Assembly: GCA_905206805.1 (NCBI GenBank)
Contig: CAJLIR010000001.1
Location: 62,001 to 126,000, forward strand
Reading direction: 5' to 3'
From: an uncultured Caryophanales bacterium
Lineage (GTDB): Bacteria > Bacillota_I > Bacilli_A > RF39 > UBA660
Length of the DNA stretch: 64,000 nucleotides
Program-made: the position numbers and the translations under genes
Shown here: piece after piece, positions 17,487 through 25,718 of the stretch
How the letters are laid out: every line of letters begins with the position of its first letter
How positions within the stretch are numbered: position 1 is the first letter of the stretch
Notes under the pieces: generated by a model
What the model was told of the DNA's origin: nothing
The model's database searches: none
What the model saw: only the letters and a program-made list of their open reading frames with translations

Positions 17487-17515
17487 ATTTTAGCATACTT
17501 TACTCTTAATGTCAA
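17487..17515 (-). promoter_or_regulatory. Promoter of the rplU operon
   Basis: TTGACA (17510-17515), a 17-base spacer ending in TGC and TAAAAT (17487-17492) form a strong sigma-A promoter. The bases TTGACATTAAGAGTAAA recur at the promoter of the next upstream gene (about 18803-18821). Confidence 0.8.
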
Positions 17516-17519
17516 TTTT

Positions 17520-18749
17520 TTATTTAATTTTTAGTACTTTATCTTTATTTATTTTTTTATATAGTTCAACATTAGCTATTTTATTTCTTTTACATGCTCT
17601 TAAACCATTAATATTTGTTTGTGATAAAATACTATAAGATTTATCAAAAGAAATATTCTTTAATGAAATATTATTAATAGATCCATTTGTAAAATATAAA
17701 ATCATTTCCAAAGCACTTGGACATGTCTGCATTATATTAGATAATGTAGGCACACAAATATATACTTTATCATTATTCCTTTCAAACGAAAATCTGTGAA
17801 AATGACCTTGAAATATTATCTTAGCTGCTCTAAAAAAGTTTATTTGTTTGTTCATATTTTGTATATTATGGTGTAATAGAATTTTATCGTTTTTTAAATT
17901 AACTAGTGTATTACTATATCCCCCGATAATAACATCATGTCTATAATTATTACATAGTTCAACTATATTTAATGAATCTTTTTCTAATACTGAATAATCA
18001 TGATTTCCACCAACTGCAAATGTCAAAATATTTTTATCAAATGGATATTTTTCTATAAAATATTCTAATTGTTTATATAAATCAGTTATGTGCTGTTCAC
18101 CTCTAGTAAATGGTCCATCGATTAAATCGCCACAACATAAAATAATATTTATACTGTTTTTAACACAATAATTATATGCTTTATCTATTAAGTCCAATCG
18201 GTCTAATTTATTACCAAAATGTAAATCAGAAATCACAAGAAGTTTTAATACATTTTCTTCTTTATCTGTAATAATAGTTTCACTTTTATTTACATTCATT
18301 GTATTATATTTATTAAATTCACTTATTTCAGATATATTTTTATATTTAATCGTGCCATCAGAATAATATTTTCTTGATGTTAAAATACCCATATTTTTAA
18401 GTTTTAACAATTCCTCATATAATTCTTTTCTACTCAAATTAAGTTCTTGACATATTTCAAAACTGCTTTTTTCTTCTTTTAACATTTCTTTTAAATCTTT
18501 TTTTATACTTTTTTCATATAAAATATCATTTTGTAATAATTTTCTAATTTTAGGAACAATTTTCTTATAAAATATATATGCTTCTTCTTGATTCCAATTA
18601 TCGCTTGTCATAAAACTATCTAAATTACATCCATATTTATCGATAATAATTGCTTTTTCTCTTTGTGTTAAATCAGACAATACATTATTTATTTGAAACT
18701 TGCTATAATTTTCAAAATAATCATATATTGTTTTTTTGTTTTTTCCCAT
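17520..18749 (-). CDS. Metallophosphoesterase with an N-terminal helix-turn-helix region
   Basis: The 409-residue protein has calcineurin-like phosphoesterase motifs in its second half: LVISDLHFG, CCGDLIDG, GGNHDY and FQGHFHR, giving the usual two-metal ligand set. The first 150 residues look like a DNA-binding module (LTQREKAIIIDKYG, then SSFEICQELNLSRKELYEELLKLKNMG), so it may sense or act on nucleic acid. The substrate is unknown. I use the ATG at 18749 with GGAG eight bases upstream. It is inserted between spoIVFB and rplU, a place empty in Bacillus. Its promoter lies inside the 3' end of spoIVFB. Confidence 0.8.
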   Translation of the reverse strand: MGKNKKTIYDYFENYSKFQINNVLSDLTQREKAIIIDKYGCNLDSFMTSDNWNQEEAYIFYKKIVPKIRKLLQNDILYEKSIKKDLKEMLKEEKSSFEICQELNLSRKELYEELLKLKNMGILTSRKYYSDGTIKYKNISEISEFNKYNTMNVNKSETIITDKEENVLKLLVISDLHFGNKLDRLDLIDKAYNYCVKNSINIILCCGDLIDGPFTRGEQHITDLYKQLEYFIEKYPFDKNILTFAVGGNHDYSVLEKDSLNIVELCNNYRHDVIIGGYSNTLVNLKNDKILLHHNIQNMNKQINFFRAAKIIFQGHFHRFSFERNNDKVYICVPTLSNIMQTCPSALEMILYFTNGSINNISLKNISFDKSYSILSQTNINGLRACKRNKIANVELYKKINKDKVLKIK

Positions 18750-18791
18750 ATCATTTTCTCCATACAACAAATAATTAATATGGGATTTATA

Positions 18792-19547
18792 CTAACATTG
18801 TTTACTCTTAATGTCAAATTTTTTCTTCAAAATATTTTTTTCAGTTTCATATTTTTTATTATAATAAAAAATATGTTTATATTCTCTTTTCATTTTTTCT
18901 AATTTATTTGACTTAATGATTTTAACTTTTTTTAAATTTATATTATATATATATCTTTCTAATAAAAACTTATTAAAAATAAAATCGTGATTTAAAAATT
19001 CTTCTATATTTTTATAAAGTAAAAAAATAGTTGCTAAAAACATAATAAATCCAAATTTATAAAAAATCAAAATATATATAAATATTATAAGAGTAATTAT
19101 TGATGTAATAATTGCGATTAAATGACTTTTTTTAAATGAAAAAAATTTATTAATAATAATATTTAATAGTTTAAATCCATCTAATGGAAATATCGGTAAC
19201 ATATTAAATATTAATAATGAATAATGATAATTTCTTAAAATTTCATTAAATCCAAATATTTTTATATATATTGTATAAAATATAATCTGAAATAATGGAC
19301 CTAATAATAAAATAATAAATTCTTCAAGTAAACTTTTACTTAAAAAATCATTAAAAATAGTTATTCCACCAAACGGTAAAACAATTATTTTATCTACTTT
19401 CCACTTAAACATTTTTGCAGCTAGAAAATGACCTAATTCGTGAATAACAATTAATATAGTAAAATATAGAAAATTTTTAAAAAGCCCAGAAAAAGCACAT
19501 ACAAAAGCCATTACCCAATATAAAATATGAATTTTAAAGATAGTCAT
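18792..19547 (-). CDS. spoIVFB: Sporulation intramembrane metalloprotease SpoIVFB
   Basis: SpoIVFB is the site-2-type protease that activates pro-sigma-K in the mother cell. The 251-residue M50 protein has six or so membrane helices, the zinc motif HELGH (in VIHELGHFLAAK, about residue 35) and the third-ligand motif NMLPIFPLDGFK (about residue 128). It overlaps spoIVFA by 14 bases and has no separate ribosome binding site, so it is translationally coupled to its partner. Position between spoIVFA and rplU is the Bacillus order. The C-terminal tail encodes the promoter of the phosphoesterase gene. Confidence 0.92.
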   Translation of the reverse strand: MTIFKIHILYWVMAFVCAFSGLFKNFLYFTILIVIHELGHFLAAKMFKWKVDKIIVLPFGGITIFNDFLSKSLLEEFIILLLGPLFQIIFYTIYIKIFGFNEILRNYHYSLLIFNMLPIFPLDGFKLLNIIINKFFSFKKSHLIAIITSIITLIIFIYILIFYKFGFIMFLATIFLLYKNIEEFLNHDFIFNKFLLERYIYNINLKKVKIIKSNKLEKMKREYKHIFYYNKKYETEKNILKKKFDIKSKQC

Positions 19548-20160
19548 TATATTTTAACACTTTTCCATCTTTTTTAAATACTAAATATAGTTCATCATTA
19601 ATTGTAGATCCAATTAAAGACCCCTTATCAACATAATCATATAAATTTATATTAATGTTTTCAATATTAGAATACCAAACATCTATTCCATTTACCTGCT
19701 CTATTATAACTGTGTTTGGATAATTTTCTTTATCACCAATAAAAACAACCATTCCATTTTCCATATTAGGAACTAAATAATTTTTGTCAACAAATAATTT
19801 AACTCCATCTTTATACTCTTCACTTTTGTAAAACTTTAATTTTTCATTAAATACAGGTTTTGTTTTACTTTCAAAATAATCACTAAATGGTATGGCACTA
19901 CCAAATATATTTTTATACATATGATTTATTGATGCAAATGAAATATTGTTTTCATAAATATTTTCATAGAATTTTTCTTTAAAATTAGGATTTTTCTTTA
20001 AAACAATTAATGTAGATATAGTTAATAAAATTACAATCAATACTTTAACTAAAGATTTATATAAAATACTATTTTTATTATTAGTGTTATTATTATTATT
20101 TAAAGTTTGATGACGTTTTTGTCTCATTTCCATTCTTATCTTTTCTATATCATTTTTCAC
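19534..20160 (-). CDS. spoIVFA: SpoIVFA-like regulator of SpoIVFB
   Basis: About 208 residues: a basic cytosolic N-terminus with an Asn run, one membrane helix (about residues 45-65), and a C-terminal degenerate LytM/M23 fold (VIIEQVNGIDVWYSNIENI...DYVDKGSLIG) lacking the zinc ligands. This is the layout of SpoIVFA, which holds SpoIVFB inactive in the outer forespore membrane. The start is probably the GTG at 20160, five bases after AGGTGA; a GTG at 20169 overlaps that site. It is followed by spoIVFB in an overlapping pair. Confidence 0.85.
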   Translation of the reverse strand: MKNDIEKIRMEMRQKRHQTLNNNNNTNNKNSILYKSLVKVLIVILLTISTLIVLKKNPNFKEKFYENIYENNISFASINHMYKNIFGSAIPFSDYFESKTKPVFNEKLKFYKSEEYKDGVKLFVDKNYLVPNMENGMVVFIGDKENYPNTVIIEQVNGIDVWYSNIENININLYDYVDKGSLIGSTINDELYLVFKKDGKVLKYNDYL

Positions 20161-20203
20161 CTTAATCACCTAATAATATATATGAAAAAAAATATTAATT
20201 AGA

Positions 20204-20671
20204 CTATTTATATTTTTTTATAAATAAGTAATTAAATAATAAAACATAAACTAAATTAAATATTATAGAACTATATATGCTTTTAAGTAAAACTATGTAA
20301 TTAAAAGGTAAGTATCCAACAATAATTAAGATAAAGTAACTAATTAATCTATAAATTACAAAAATACTTAAATATTTAATAATATCTGAATTAGAAAAAA
20401 TTAATTTATCAATATTTTTAATAAAAATTGAGCTTATTAAAAAAGTTAAAACACTAAAACCTAATCTATTTGTAAAAATTAAATCATATACTAAAGAAAT
20501 AATAATTACTATTAAGTAATATTTATTTTTATTCTCTATCATTTTAGAAATAATAATTAATGATGAAAAAACAAAACATATATTAAAAAATAAGGTATTA
20601 ATTGGTATAAAAAGTGATAAATTTGACTCTAAAAAAAATGACAGAAAAATTATTAATAATATTTTAATCAT
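20204..20671 (-). CDS. mreD: Rod shape-determining protein MreD
   Basis: This 155-residue, highly hydrophobic protein has five or six membrane helices and is positioned directly after mreC with an 8-base overlap. Sequence conservation of MreD is low, so the call rests on size, topology and position. It would join MreC in the elongasome that guides cell-wall synthesis. mreB is not next to it, unlike in Bacillus, and minC/minD are also missing between mreD and spoIVFA. Confidence 0.85.
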   Translation of the reverse strand: MIKILLIIFLSFFLESNLSLFIPINTLFFNICFVFSSLIIISKMIENKNKYYLIVIIISLVYDLIFTNRLGFSVLTFLISSIFIKNIDKLIFSNSDIIKYLSIFVIYRLISYFILIIVGYLPFNYIVLLKSIYSSIIFNLVYVLLFNYLFIKKYK

Positions 20672-21473
20672 TATCTACATTCCTCTTTAAAACTGTTACA
20701 TAGTAAATATCATTAAAATCAATTTTACTTTTAACTTTTAATGTCTTAGATAAATCAAAATTATCGGTACTTATTTCTTCGACATATCCTATTAGTATTC
20801 CACTTGGAAAAGAATCAGTTAAACCACTAGTAACAACTTTAGCACCTTTATCAATATTTGTATTATCACTTATACCATTAATTAGAAAGAAAGAGTCTTT
20901 ATAATTAGATAATAATCCATATACAAAGCGTCCATCATATTCTATTTTAACAGATATTTTATTTGTCATATTTTCATCTGTCAGAAGTTTTATAACACTT
21001 GTATTATTACTTGTTTTAATTATTTTTCCAATTAATCCATCAGAATTTATAACTGCCATACCATCTTTTATTCCATCACTAGAACCTTTATTTATTGTAA
21101 GTTCATTAAACCAATATGATATATTTCTGTTTATAACAGTAGCATTTATATAACTTCTTTCACTTAATGTATTATTTAGTTCAAGTGTCTTTTTTAGTTC
21201 TTCATTTTCTTTTAAAAGTTCCATATTTATTCCAATGCTTTCTAAATTACTTATATCAGTTTCATAATTTTTATTAAAAGATAAATTTTTCTTTAGCGCA
21301 AAAAAAGGTGTAGATAATATATTACTAATAGTTAATACGCTATTTTTGATTATTTTTTCTCCACTAGTTAATTTTCTATCGTCATCAATAAATATAACCA
21401 ATGATAATAAAATTACTAAAATTGTTATTATTAATAAAATAACTTTTTTCTTTTCATTCTTTTTTTTACGCAT
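20664..21473 (-). CDS. mreC: Rod shape-determining protein MreC
   Basis: The 269-residue protein has a short basic N-terminus, a single membrane helix (about residues 10-30), a coiled-coil stretch (LESIGINMELLKENEELKKTLEL), and the extracytoplasmic MreC beta-barrel region with GSSDGIKDGMAVINSDGLIGKI. It is the elongasome scaffold in the outer leaflet space. The ATG at 21473 follows AAGGTGAT, which overlaps the radC stop. Gene order radC-mreC-mreD resembles Bacillus radC-mreB-mreC-mreD with mreB lost from this site. Confidence 0.95.
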   Translation of the reverse strand: MRKKKNEKKKVILLIITILVILLSLVIFIDDDRKLTSGEKIIKNSVLTISNILSTPFFALKKNLSFNKNYETDISNLESIGINMELLKENEELKKTLELNNTLSERSYINATVINRNISYWFNELTINKGSSDGIKDGMAVINSDGLIGKIIKTSNNTSVIKLLTDENMTNKISVKIEYDGRFVYGLLSNYKDSFFLINGISDNTNIDKGAKVVTSGLTDSFPSGILIGYVEEISTDNFDLSKTLKVKSKIDFNDIYYVTVLKRNVDND

Positions 21474-21478
21474 TTTTA

Positions 21479-22165
21479 TCACCTTATATCATTATTTTCA
21501 AAAAAACTATAATAATTATTATTTGTAATAATTACATGATCTATTATTTTTACGCCTAAAAGTTCGCCTATTTCAACTAATTTTTTTGTAAGACTTATAT
21601 CTTCTTTTGATGGAAATACTGATCCAGCAGGATGGTTATGAACGCAAATAATTCCTGATGCACTCAATAAGTATGCTTCTTTAAAAATCTCTCTTGGATG
21701 AACTACGCTTTTATTAACGGTACCAATAAATAATAATTTATCTTTTATAACCTTTTTAGCCGTATTCAAATATAAACAATAAAAATATTCTTGATTTTTA
21801 TCACCTATTTTATTTTTATAGTACTCAAAAACTAATGAACTATTAGTTATTTTTGTTTCATTTAAAGACATTATTTGATTATTTATTCTTCTTGATAATT
21901 CAAACGCTGCTAAAATGGAAACTGCTTTAGTAACGCCAATACCTTTAATTTTTGTTAGTTGTTCTAAATTTATGTTTTTTAATTCGTTTAAACTTTTATA
22001 TTTTTTTAATATTTCATCTGCTATTGTTTTAGCGGATTTTTCTCTAGTACCTGTTTTTATTAAAATTGCTAAAATTTCTGAATCACTTAAAAATTCTGCA
22101 CCATTATTTATAAGTCTTTCAATTGGACGATCACTTTTTGGAATATCTTTAATTAGTACTGTCAC
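21479..22165 (-). CDS. radC: RadC (JAMM/MPN domain) protein
   Basis: The 228-residue protein has an N-terminal helix-hairpin-helix region (LTKIKGIGVTKAVSILAAFEL) and a C-terminal JAMM-type metal domain with VHNHPAGSVFPSKED, the family signature. Despite the name, a repair role is not well supported in the family. The start appears to be the GTG at 22165, which lies inside the 3' end of the SpoIIB-like gene (17-base overlap), so translation is probably coupled. The spoIIB-radC-mre order matches Bacillus. Confidence 0.92.
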   Translation of the reverse strand: MTVLIKDIPKSDRPIERLINNGAEFLSDSEILAILIKTGTREKSAKTIADEILKKYKSLNELKNINLEQLTKIKGIGVTKAVSILAAFELSRRINNQIMSLNETKITNSSLVFEYYKNKIGDKNQEYFYCLYLNTAKKVIKDKLLFIGTVNKSVVHPREIFKEAYLLSASGIICVHNHPAGSVFPSKEDISLTKKLVEIGELLGVKIIDHVIITNNNYYSFFENNDIR

Positions 22166-22625
22166 TATTTATAACCAACTCCTCATATTTTGCTAAAACT
22201 TGTGAGCATATACCTTTAATAGTTTGATTATCTTCAGTTTCTCTTAACATTTGATCATATTGATCAATAACAACAGAAAACGCTTCATTATTAACAGATA
22301 TATTATCTACATATATAATATATCCAGCATTTGTAAAAAATCCTTGTATTTTCATCATATTATCGTAATCTTTTGTAATTCCTACATAAGTTAGGTATTT
22401 TGAATCCTTTACATCATAAATATAATAATCAAAACCCATCATATTTTTTTCCATATCTTCATAACTATCATACTCACCCTGTCTTAAAAAATAATATGAA
22501 TCACTATTTTGGTTAAATACTGGTGCCAGTTCATATTCTGAATCGTATTGATTAAGCATAAATTTTCCCATCAAAAATCCTACTACAATAGCAAATACTG
22601 CTGACAAAATTGTTTTCCATTTCAT
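22149..22625 (-). CDS. SpoIIB-like membrane-anchored protein with a SPOR-like domain
   Basis: This 158-residue protein has one N-terminal membrane helix (about residues 5-22) and an extracytoplasmic domain with repeated aromatic beta-strand pattern (YYFLRQGEYDSYED...YYIYDVKDSKYLTYVGITKDYDNMMKIQGFFTNAGYIIYV) typical of SPOR peptidoglycan-binding folds. In Bacillus, spoIIB sits just upstream of maf-radC-mreB. Position and domain suggest a SpoIIB counterpart that would act at the engulfing septum. The assignment is inference from synteny. The ATG at 22625 follows GGTGAT. The 19 bases in front of it are shared with spoIIGA. Confidence 0.65.
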   Translation of the reverse strand: MKWKTILSAVFAIVVGFLMGKFMLNQYDSEYELAPVFNQNSDSYYFLRQGEYDSYEDMEKNMMGFDYYIYDVKDSKYLTYVGITKDYDNMMKIQGFFTNAGYIIYVDNISVNNEAFSVVIDQYDQMLRETEDNQTIKGICSQVLAKYEELVINSDSTN

Positions 22626-22702
22626 ATTATCACCAGTATTATTATCCAACAATAAATATAATTTTCTTGTCGAAAAATATTCAAATAATATTTTATTAAA
22701 AG

Positions 22703-22728
22703 AAAAAAGTCATTATAATGACTTTTTA
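22703..22728 (-). terminator. Terminator of the small orphan operon
   Basis: A symmetrical hairpin (AAAAAGTCATTA/TAATGACTTTTT) overlaps the stop codon of the gene ending at 22713 and ends in a minus-strand T-tract. Confidence 0.75.
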
Positions 22729-22925
22729 TAAGTTTTATTATTTAATTCTTTTTTGTAATCTGAAATTATTTCATCTGATAAAATAATTCTTTCATCTATT
22801 AAGCCTAATTCAACCATCTTTAATAAATTTGCTACATGTAATTCATTTTTTAATTTTCTATTCATTTCAGTATTACTTTTTATAGCATCTCTAAGTGAAG
22901 ATAGTGTTAAATTATCCATAGACAT
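22713..22925 (-). CDS. Small helical orphan protein, paralogue of the one at 27957
   Basis: A 70-residue acidic-helical protein. The ATG at 22925 follows a strong GGAGGTG site. Its central part (NELHVANLLKMVELGLIDERIILSD...KKSL) aligns with the product at 27957-28196 (NELHLSNLINLVNLGLMSKEDVINDS...KKSL), so the two are paralogues bracketing the accessory block. It follows the 60-residue and RelE-like genes by 43 bases. An antitoxin or adaptor role would be a guess; no DNA-binding motif is obvious. Confidence 0.65.
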   Translation of the reverse strand: MSMDNLTLSSLRDAIKSNTEMNRKLKNELHVANLLKMVELGLIDERIILSDEIISDYKKELNNKTYKKSL

Positions 22926-22968
22926 AGGCACCTCCTCTTTGATAAAGTACCTTACCATATCATATTAT

Positions 22969-23151
22969 TTATTTAGTGTCAATATTTTTTGCTTTTGTTT
23001 TTTGTCTATTAGAAACAAAGTTATCATAATCCTCATTTATTATTTTTTCATAGTATTGCATTATTTCTTGAAAGGTATATTTTTTTAAAAGTTCTTCTAT
23101 ATCAACATTATTAGATAATTCTTTTCTAAACATTTCATATTTATTATTCAT
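22969..23151 (-). CDS. Small orphan protein coupled to a RelE-like gene
   Basis: A 60-residue charged helical protein (IEELLKKYTFQEIMQYYEKIINEDYDNF). Its ATG overlaps the preceding stop (TAATG), with GGGGA upstream, so translation is coupled to the 23151-24125 gene. Small size, charge and coupling to a possible RelE-type domain make an antitoxin partner conceivable, but nothing in the sequence proves it. Confidence 0.6.
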   Translation of the reverse strand: MNNKYEMFRKELSNNVDIEELLKKYTFQEIMQYYEKIINEDYDNFVSNRQKTKAKNIDTK

Positions 23152-24275
23152 TATCTATTCCCCTTTCTTTTATTTTGATTACATATTTCAAGAACTTTTT
23201 CTAAAGTTTTGGAATCATCATTTAATTTCAATGTGTTGTCATTAACAAAATTATTTCTTTTAGCTAATCTATCATATAAGTTTCTATCTACATCACTTTT
23301 TTTTACACCAACACCCAAAATAATAATAGAGTTGTTATATGAATTTCTATAAATTATTCTAATTTGATCTTCTTTTAATTCACGAAATTGTTTCAACTTT
23401 TCATTATTTATTAATTGTTTATCATTAGTTTTTTTAGTTAATCCATATCTTTTTTGTAAAAGTAATTCTTTAATTTTATCATAATATTCCTCTGGGACTG
23501 TTTTTAAATCACGTTCTATGTAAGACATATCATTTGACATTGCAAATAAAAAATTAGTTTTAACTACAGTTTCATCTATAAATTCTTCTTTTTCTTCTAA
23601 ATAATTTTCTTCTTTAATGTTTTTAATTTGATCATCAAAGAAATCTCTACATTTTTTATATAGTTTAAATTTTTTCTTATATTCTTTTAGTACATCTATT
23701 TTAACATCATTATCAAAGTAAAAGTCTTCCTCTTTTATTAATGCAACTGTATCATATATTTCTTGTTGGATCTTTGACAAAAAATCATAACATATCTTTT
23801 TGTATTCTATTTCATCATATATATTTTGATCGTATACAGGCAAACTCTGTTTATAAGTTTCAAAGTCATCAATATAATCTTTAGAAGATTCAACTAAATT
23901 ACTTATAAATTTGTCTATTTCCATATCCTTTTTTGGGTTAATAGATATTTTAGGAAACATTTCATAACCATCATTAATCATATTAAATATCTCATATTTA
24001 TTAGAATCATTTCTATACTTTGAATAGAAAGATTTATTATACACCCTTATATATTCACATAGTCTTACTATCAAAAGTTTATCATAATTCTTTTCTTCTA
24101 AAAATTTATAAACAGAATGGTACAAATTTTTTGCTAAAGGTTGCCTATATTTTAAACAGGATATTACTGTGCGATATTCTTTAGTTTTATTTGAATCGTA
24201 AGTTTGTTTAATTAATTCACTCTCGGCAGATATTTCTTCGTATTTATTGAATAATCTATTATAAAATTCATGAAC
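23151..24275 (-). pseudogene. N-terminally truncated orphan protein with a RelE/ParE-like C-terminus
   Basis: An open frame of about 375 codons runs from 24275, but the first usable start (TTG at 24125) lacks a ribosome binding site. The upstream 48 codons (VHEFYNRLFNKYEEISAESE...) look as coding as the rest, so the 5' end of the gene is missing. Most of the protein is charged and helical. Near the C-terminus, QFRELKEDQIRIIYRNSYNNSIIILGVGVKKSD resembles the core strands of RelE/ParE/HigB toxins. The gene breaks exactly where the truncated ArsP-like gene ends, so a rearrangement or misjoin lies near 24270-24280. Toxin identity is tentative. Confidence 0.5.
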
Positions 24276-24858
24276 TAAATATATTATTTTTTAAAAATAT
24301 TTTAGCAATTAAATCTTCACCTAAATAACTAAAACCTAAATTTAATATAAAAGTTATAACCAAAATAAATAAAGGAATATTTAATGTATGTTTTATAGAA
24401 GACATTATTATTCCCTCATCACAATGACAATGCTCATGTTCGCATAAATCTTTTATTTCCACATTTTTTTTACCTTTTCTAAAAAAGAAATCAATTAAAA
24501 ATCCCATAATTATTCCTATAGCAACTTTTAGACAAAGAATTTTTATAATCACCATATTATTAACTCCTTGAGCTAACATTATTGGTAACATCTCATCACT
24601 AGTTGATAAATAAACGGAAATAAGAGTTCCAAGACTTATTATTCTTGTAATATATAAATTTGTTGCAGAAGCACTAAATCCACATTGTGGTACTACACCT
24701 AAAACACTTCCTATAAGTGGTCCAAATTTTCCAGATTTTTTTATTATAGATTGATTTTTTAATTTATGTTCAATATATTCGATTATAATAAAAGTAACCA
24801 ATAAAAAAGGAATTAACTTTAATGTATCTAATAAAGTGTCTAAAATTATTTCTATCAT
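24268..24858 (-). pseudogene. Truncated ArsP_2/putative manganese or metalloid permease
   Basis: The 196-residue membrane protein matches the first half of the family with an IEYIEHK helix and a VPQCGFSASATNLYITRIISLG signature, plus a His/Cys-rich loop (LCEHEHCHCDEG) that could bind metal. Full-length members have about 280-400 residues with a second, related half; here the protein stops at NNIFSS, so the second half is missing. The ATG has no ribosome binding site because unrelated fragment DNA abuts it at about 24862. Probably non-functional as written. Confidence 0.65.
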
Positions 24859-24861
24859 ACG

Positions 24862-25130
24862 TCCATAAGTAATTTACATTACTTCCATCATCACTTATTA
24901 CATGCCAGTTATATCAACCTAATTCTAATGCATCTCCTGAATTATATCTATCACTTATTTCAAATTCACTAGATATCGAAATATTACCTGCTTTATCTTT
25001 TGCGAATGCATAATATGTACCCGATTCTTCTTTTGTTTCTGTTATTTGTGTTAAGTTTGTTTCTTTAAAATTACAGCTACTAACATCATTTGTATTTGTT
25101 ATACAATAACTTCCTATTCCCGATTCTAAA
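24862..25130 (-). pseudogene. Fragment of a surface or pilin-like protein (Ig-like domain plus WHV motif)
   Basis: A fragment of about 85 codons is fused in frame to proS. It reads like an Ig-like adhesin domain (GTYYAFAKDKAGNIS...SEFEIS) and, after a TGA where Trp would fit, continues WHVISDDGSNVN. A similar W-WHV-DDG motif occurs in the pilin-like fragment at 33717-34405. Both ends are abrupt. It has no start and no proper end. Confidence 0.55.
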
Positions 25131-25627
25131 TCAGCATCAAAACTATAAGCATCTTTCATTGTAAATTCACGAACGCGAATTAAACCATATCTTGGTCTTG
25201 TTTTATCTCTAAATTTTGTACGTATTTGATATAAGTTAAATGGCATATCTTTATATGATTTTATTTGAACTTTTGCCATTTCAACAAATAACTCTTCATG
25301 TGTTGGTCCTAAGGCATAAGGTCTAGAATATCTATCTTTTAATGTAAACATATTATCACCAAAAATAGATCGTCTTCCACTATTTACATATATTTCTTCT
25401 GGCATCATCATCGGCATACAAACTTCAAGTGCACCAGATTTATTCATTTCATTACGAACAATATTTTCAATATTCTGTATAACTTTAAGTCCAAGTGGTG
25501 TATACATATAAATACCATTACTATTTTTTTTAATCATTCCACTTCTAACTAATAATTTACCACTAGTAGATTCTTCATCTCTTACATCTTCACGAATAGT
25601 ATAAAAAAAGTTATTTTTTAATTTCAT
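25121..25627 (-). pseudogene. proS: Prolyl-tRNA synthetase fragment, N-terminal 170 residues
   Basis: The first 169 or so residues are a convincing class II ProRS: motif 2 region TKFRDKTRPRYGLIRVREFTMKDAYSFDAD. At about residue 170 the sequence switches to unrelated surface-protein text, so catalytic motif 3 and the anticodon-binding domain are missing. It has a good promoter (TTGTCT, 18-base spacer, TATAAT, about 25661-25690) and a GGGATGA site before the ATG at 25627. ProRS is essential, so an intact copy must exist elsewhere, or this junction is an assembly artefact. Confidence 0.8.
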
Positions 25628-25691
25628 AAAATCATCCCATTTCAACAAATTCACTTATAATATTATACTATGAAAAGATATGAAAAGACAA

Positions 25692-25718
25692 AAAAAGGAA
25701 TATAAAAATTCCTTATTG
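25692..25718 (-). terminator. Terminator of the 718-aa orphan gene
   Basis: AAGGAAT and ATTCCTT pair around an AT-rich loop and are followed by TTTTTTTG on the minus strand, overlapping the stop at 25713. Confidence 0.75.

Noticed and set aside
24910..24920. TGA where Trp is expected, suggesting a recoded genetic code
   Set aside because: Intact genes such as radC end in TGA at natural C-termini and TGG is used for Trp throughout, so this is a stop in a broken gene.
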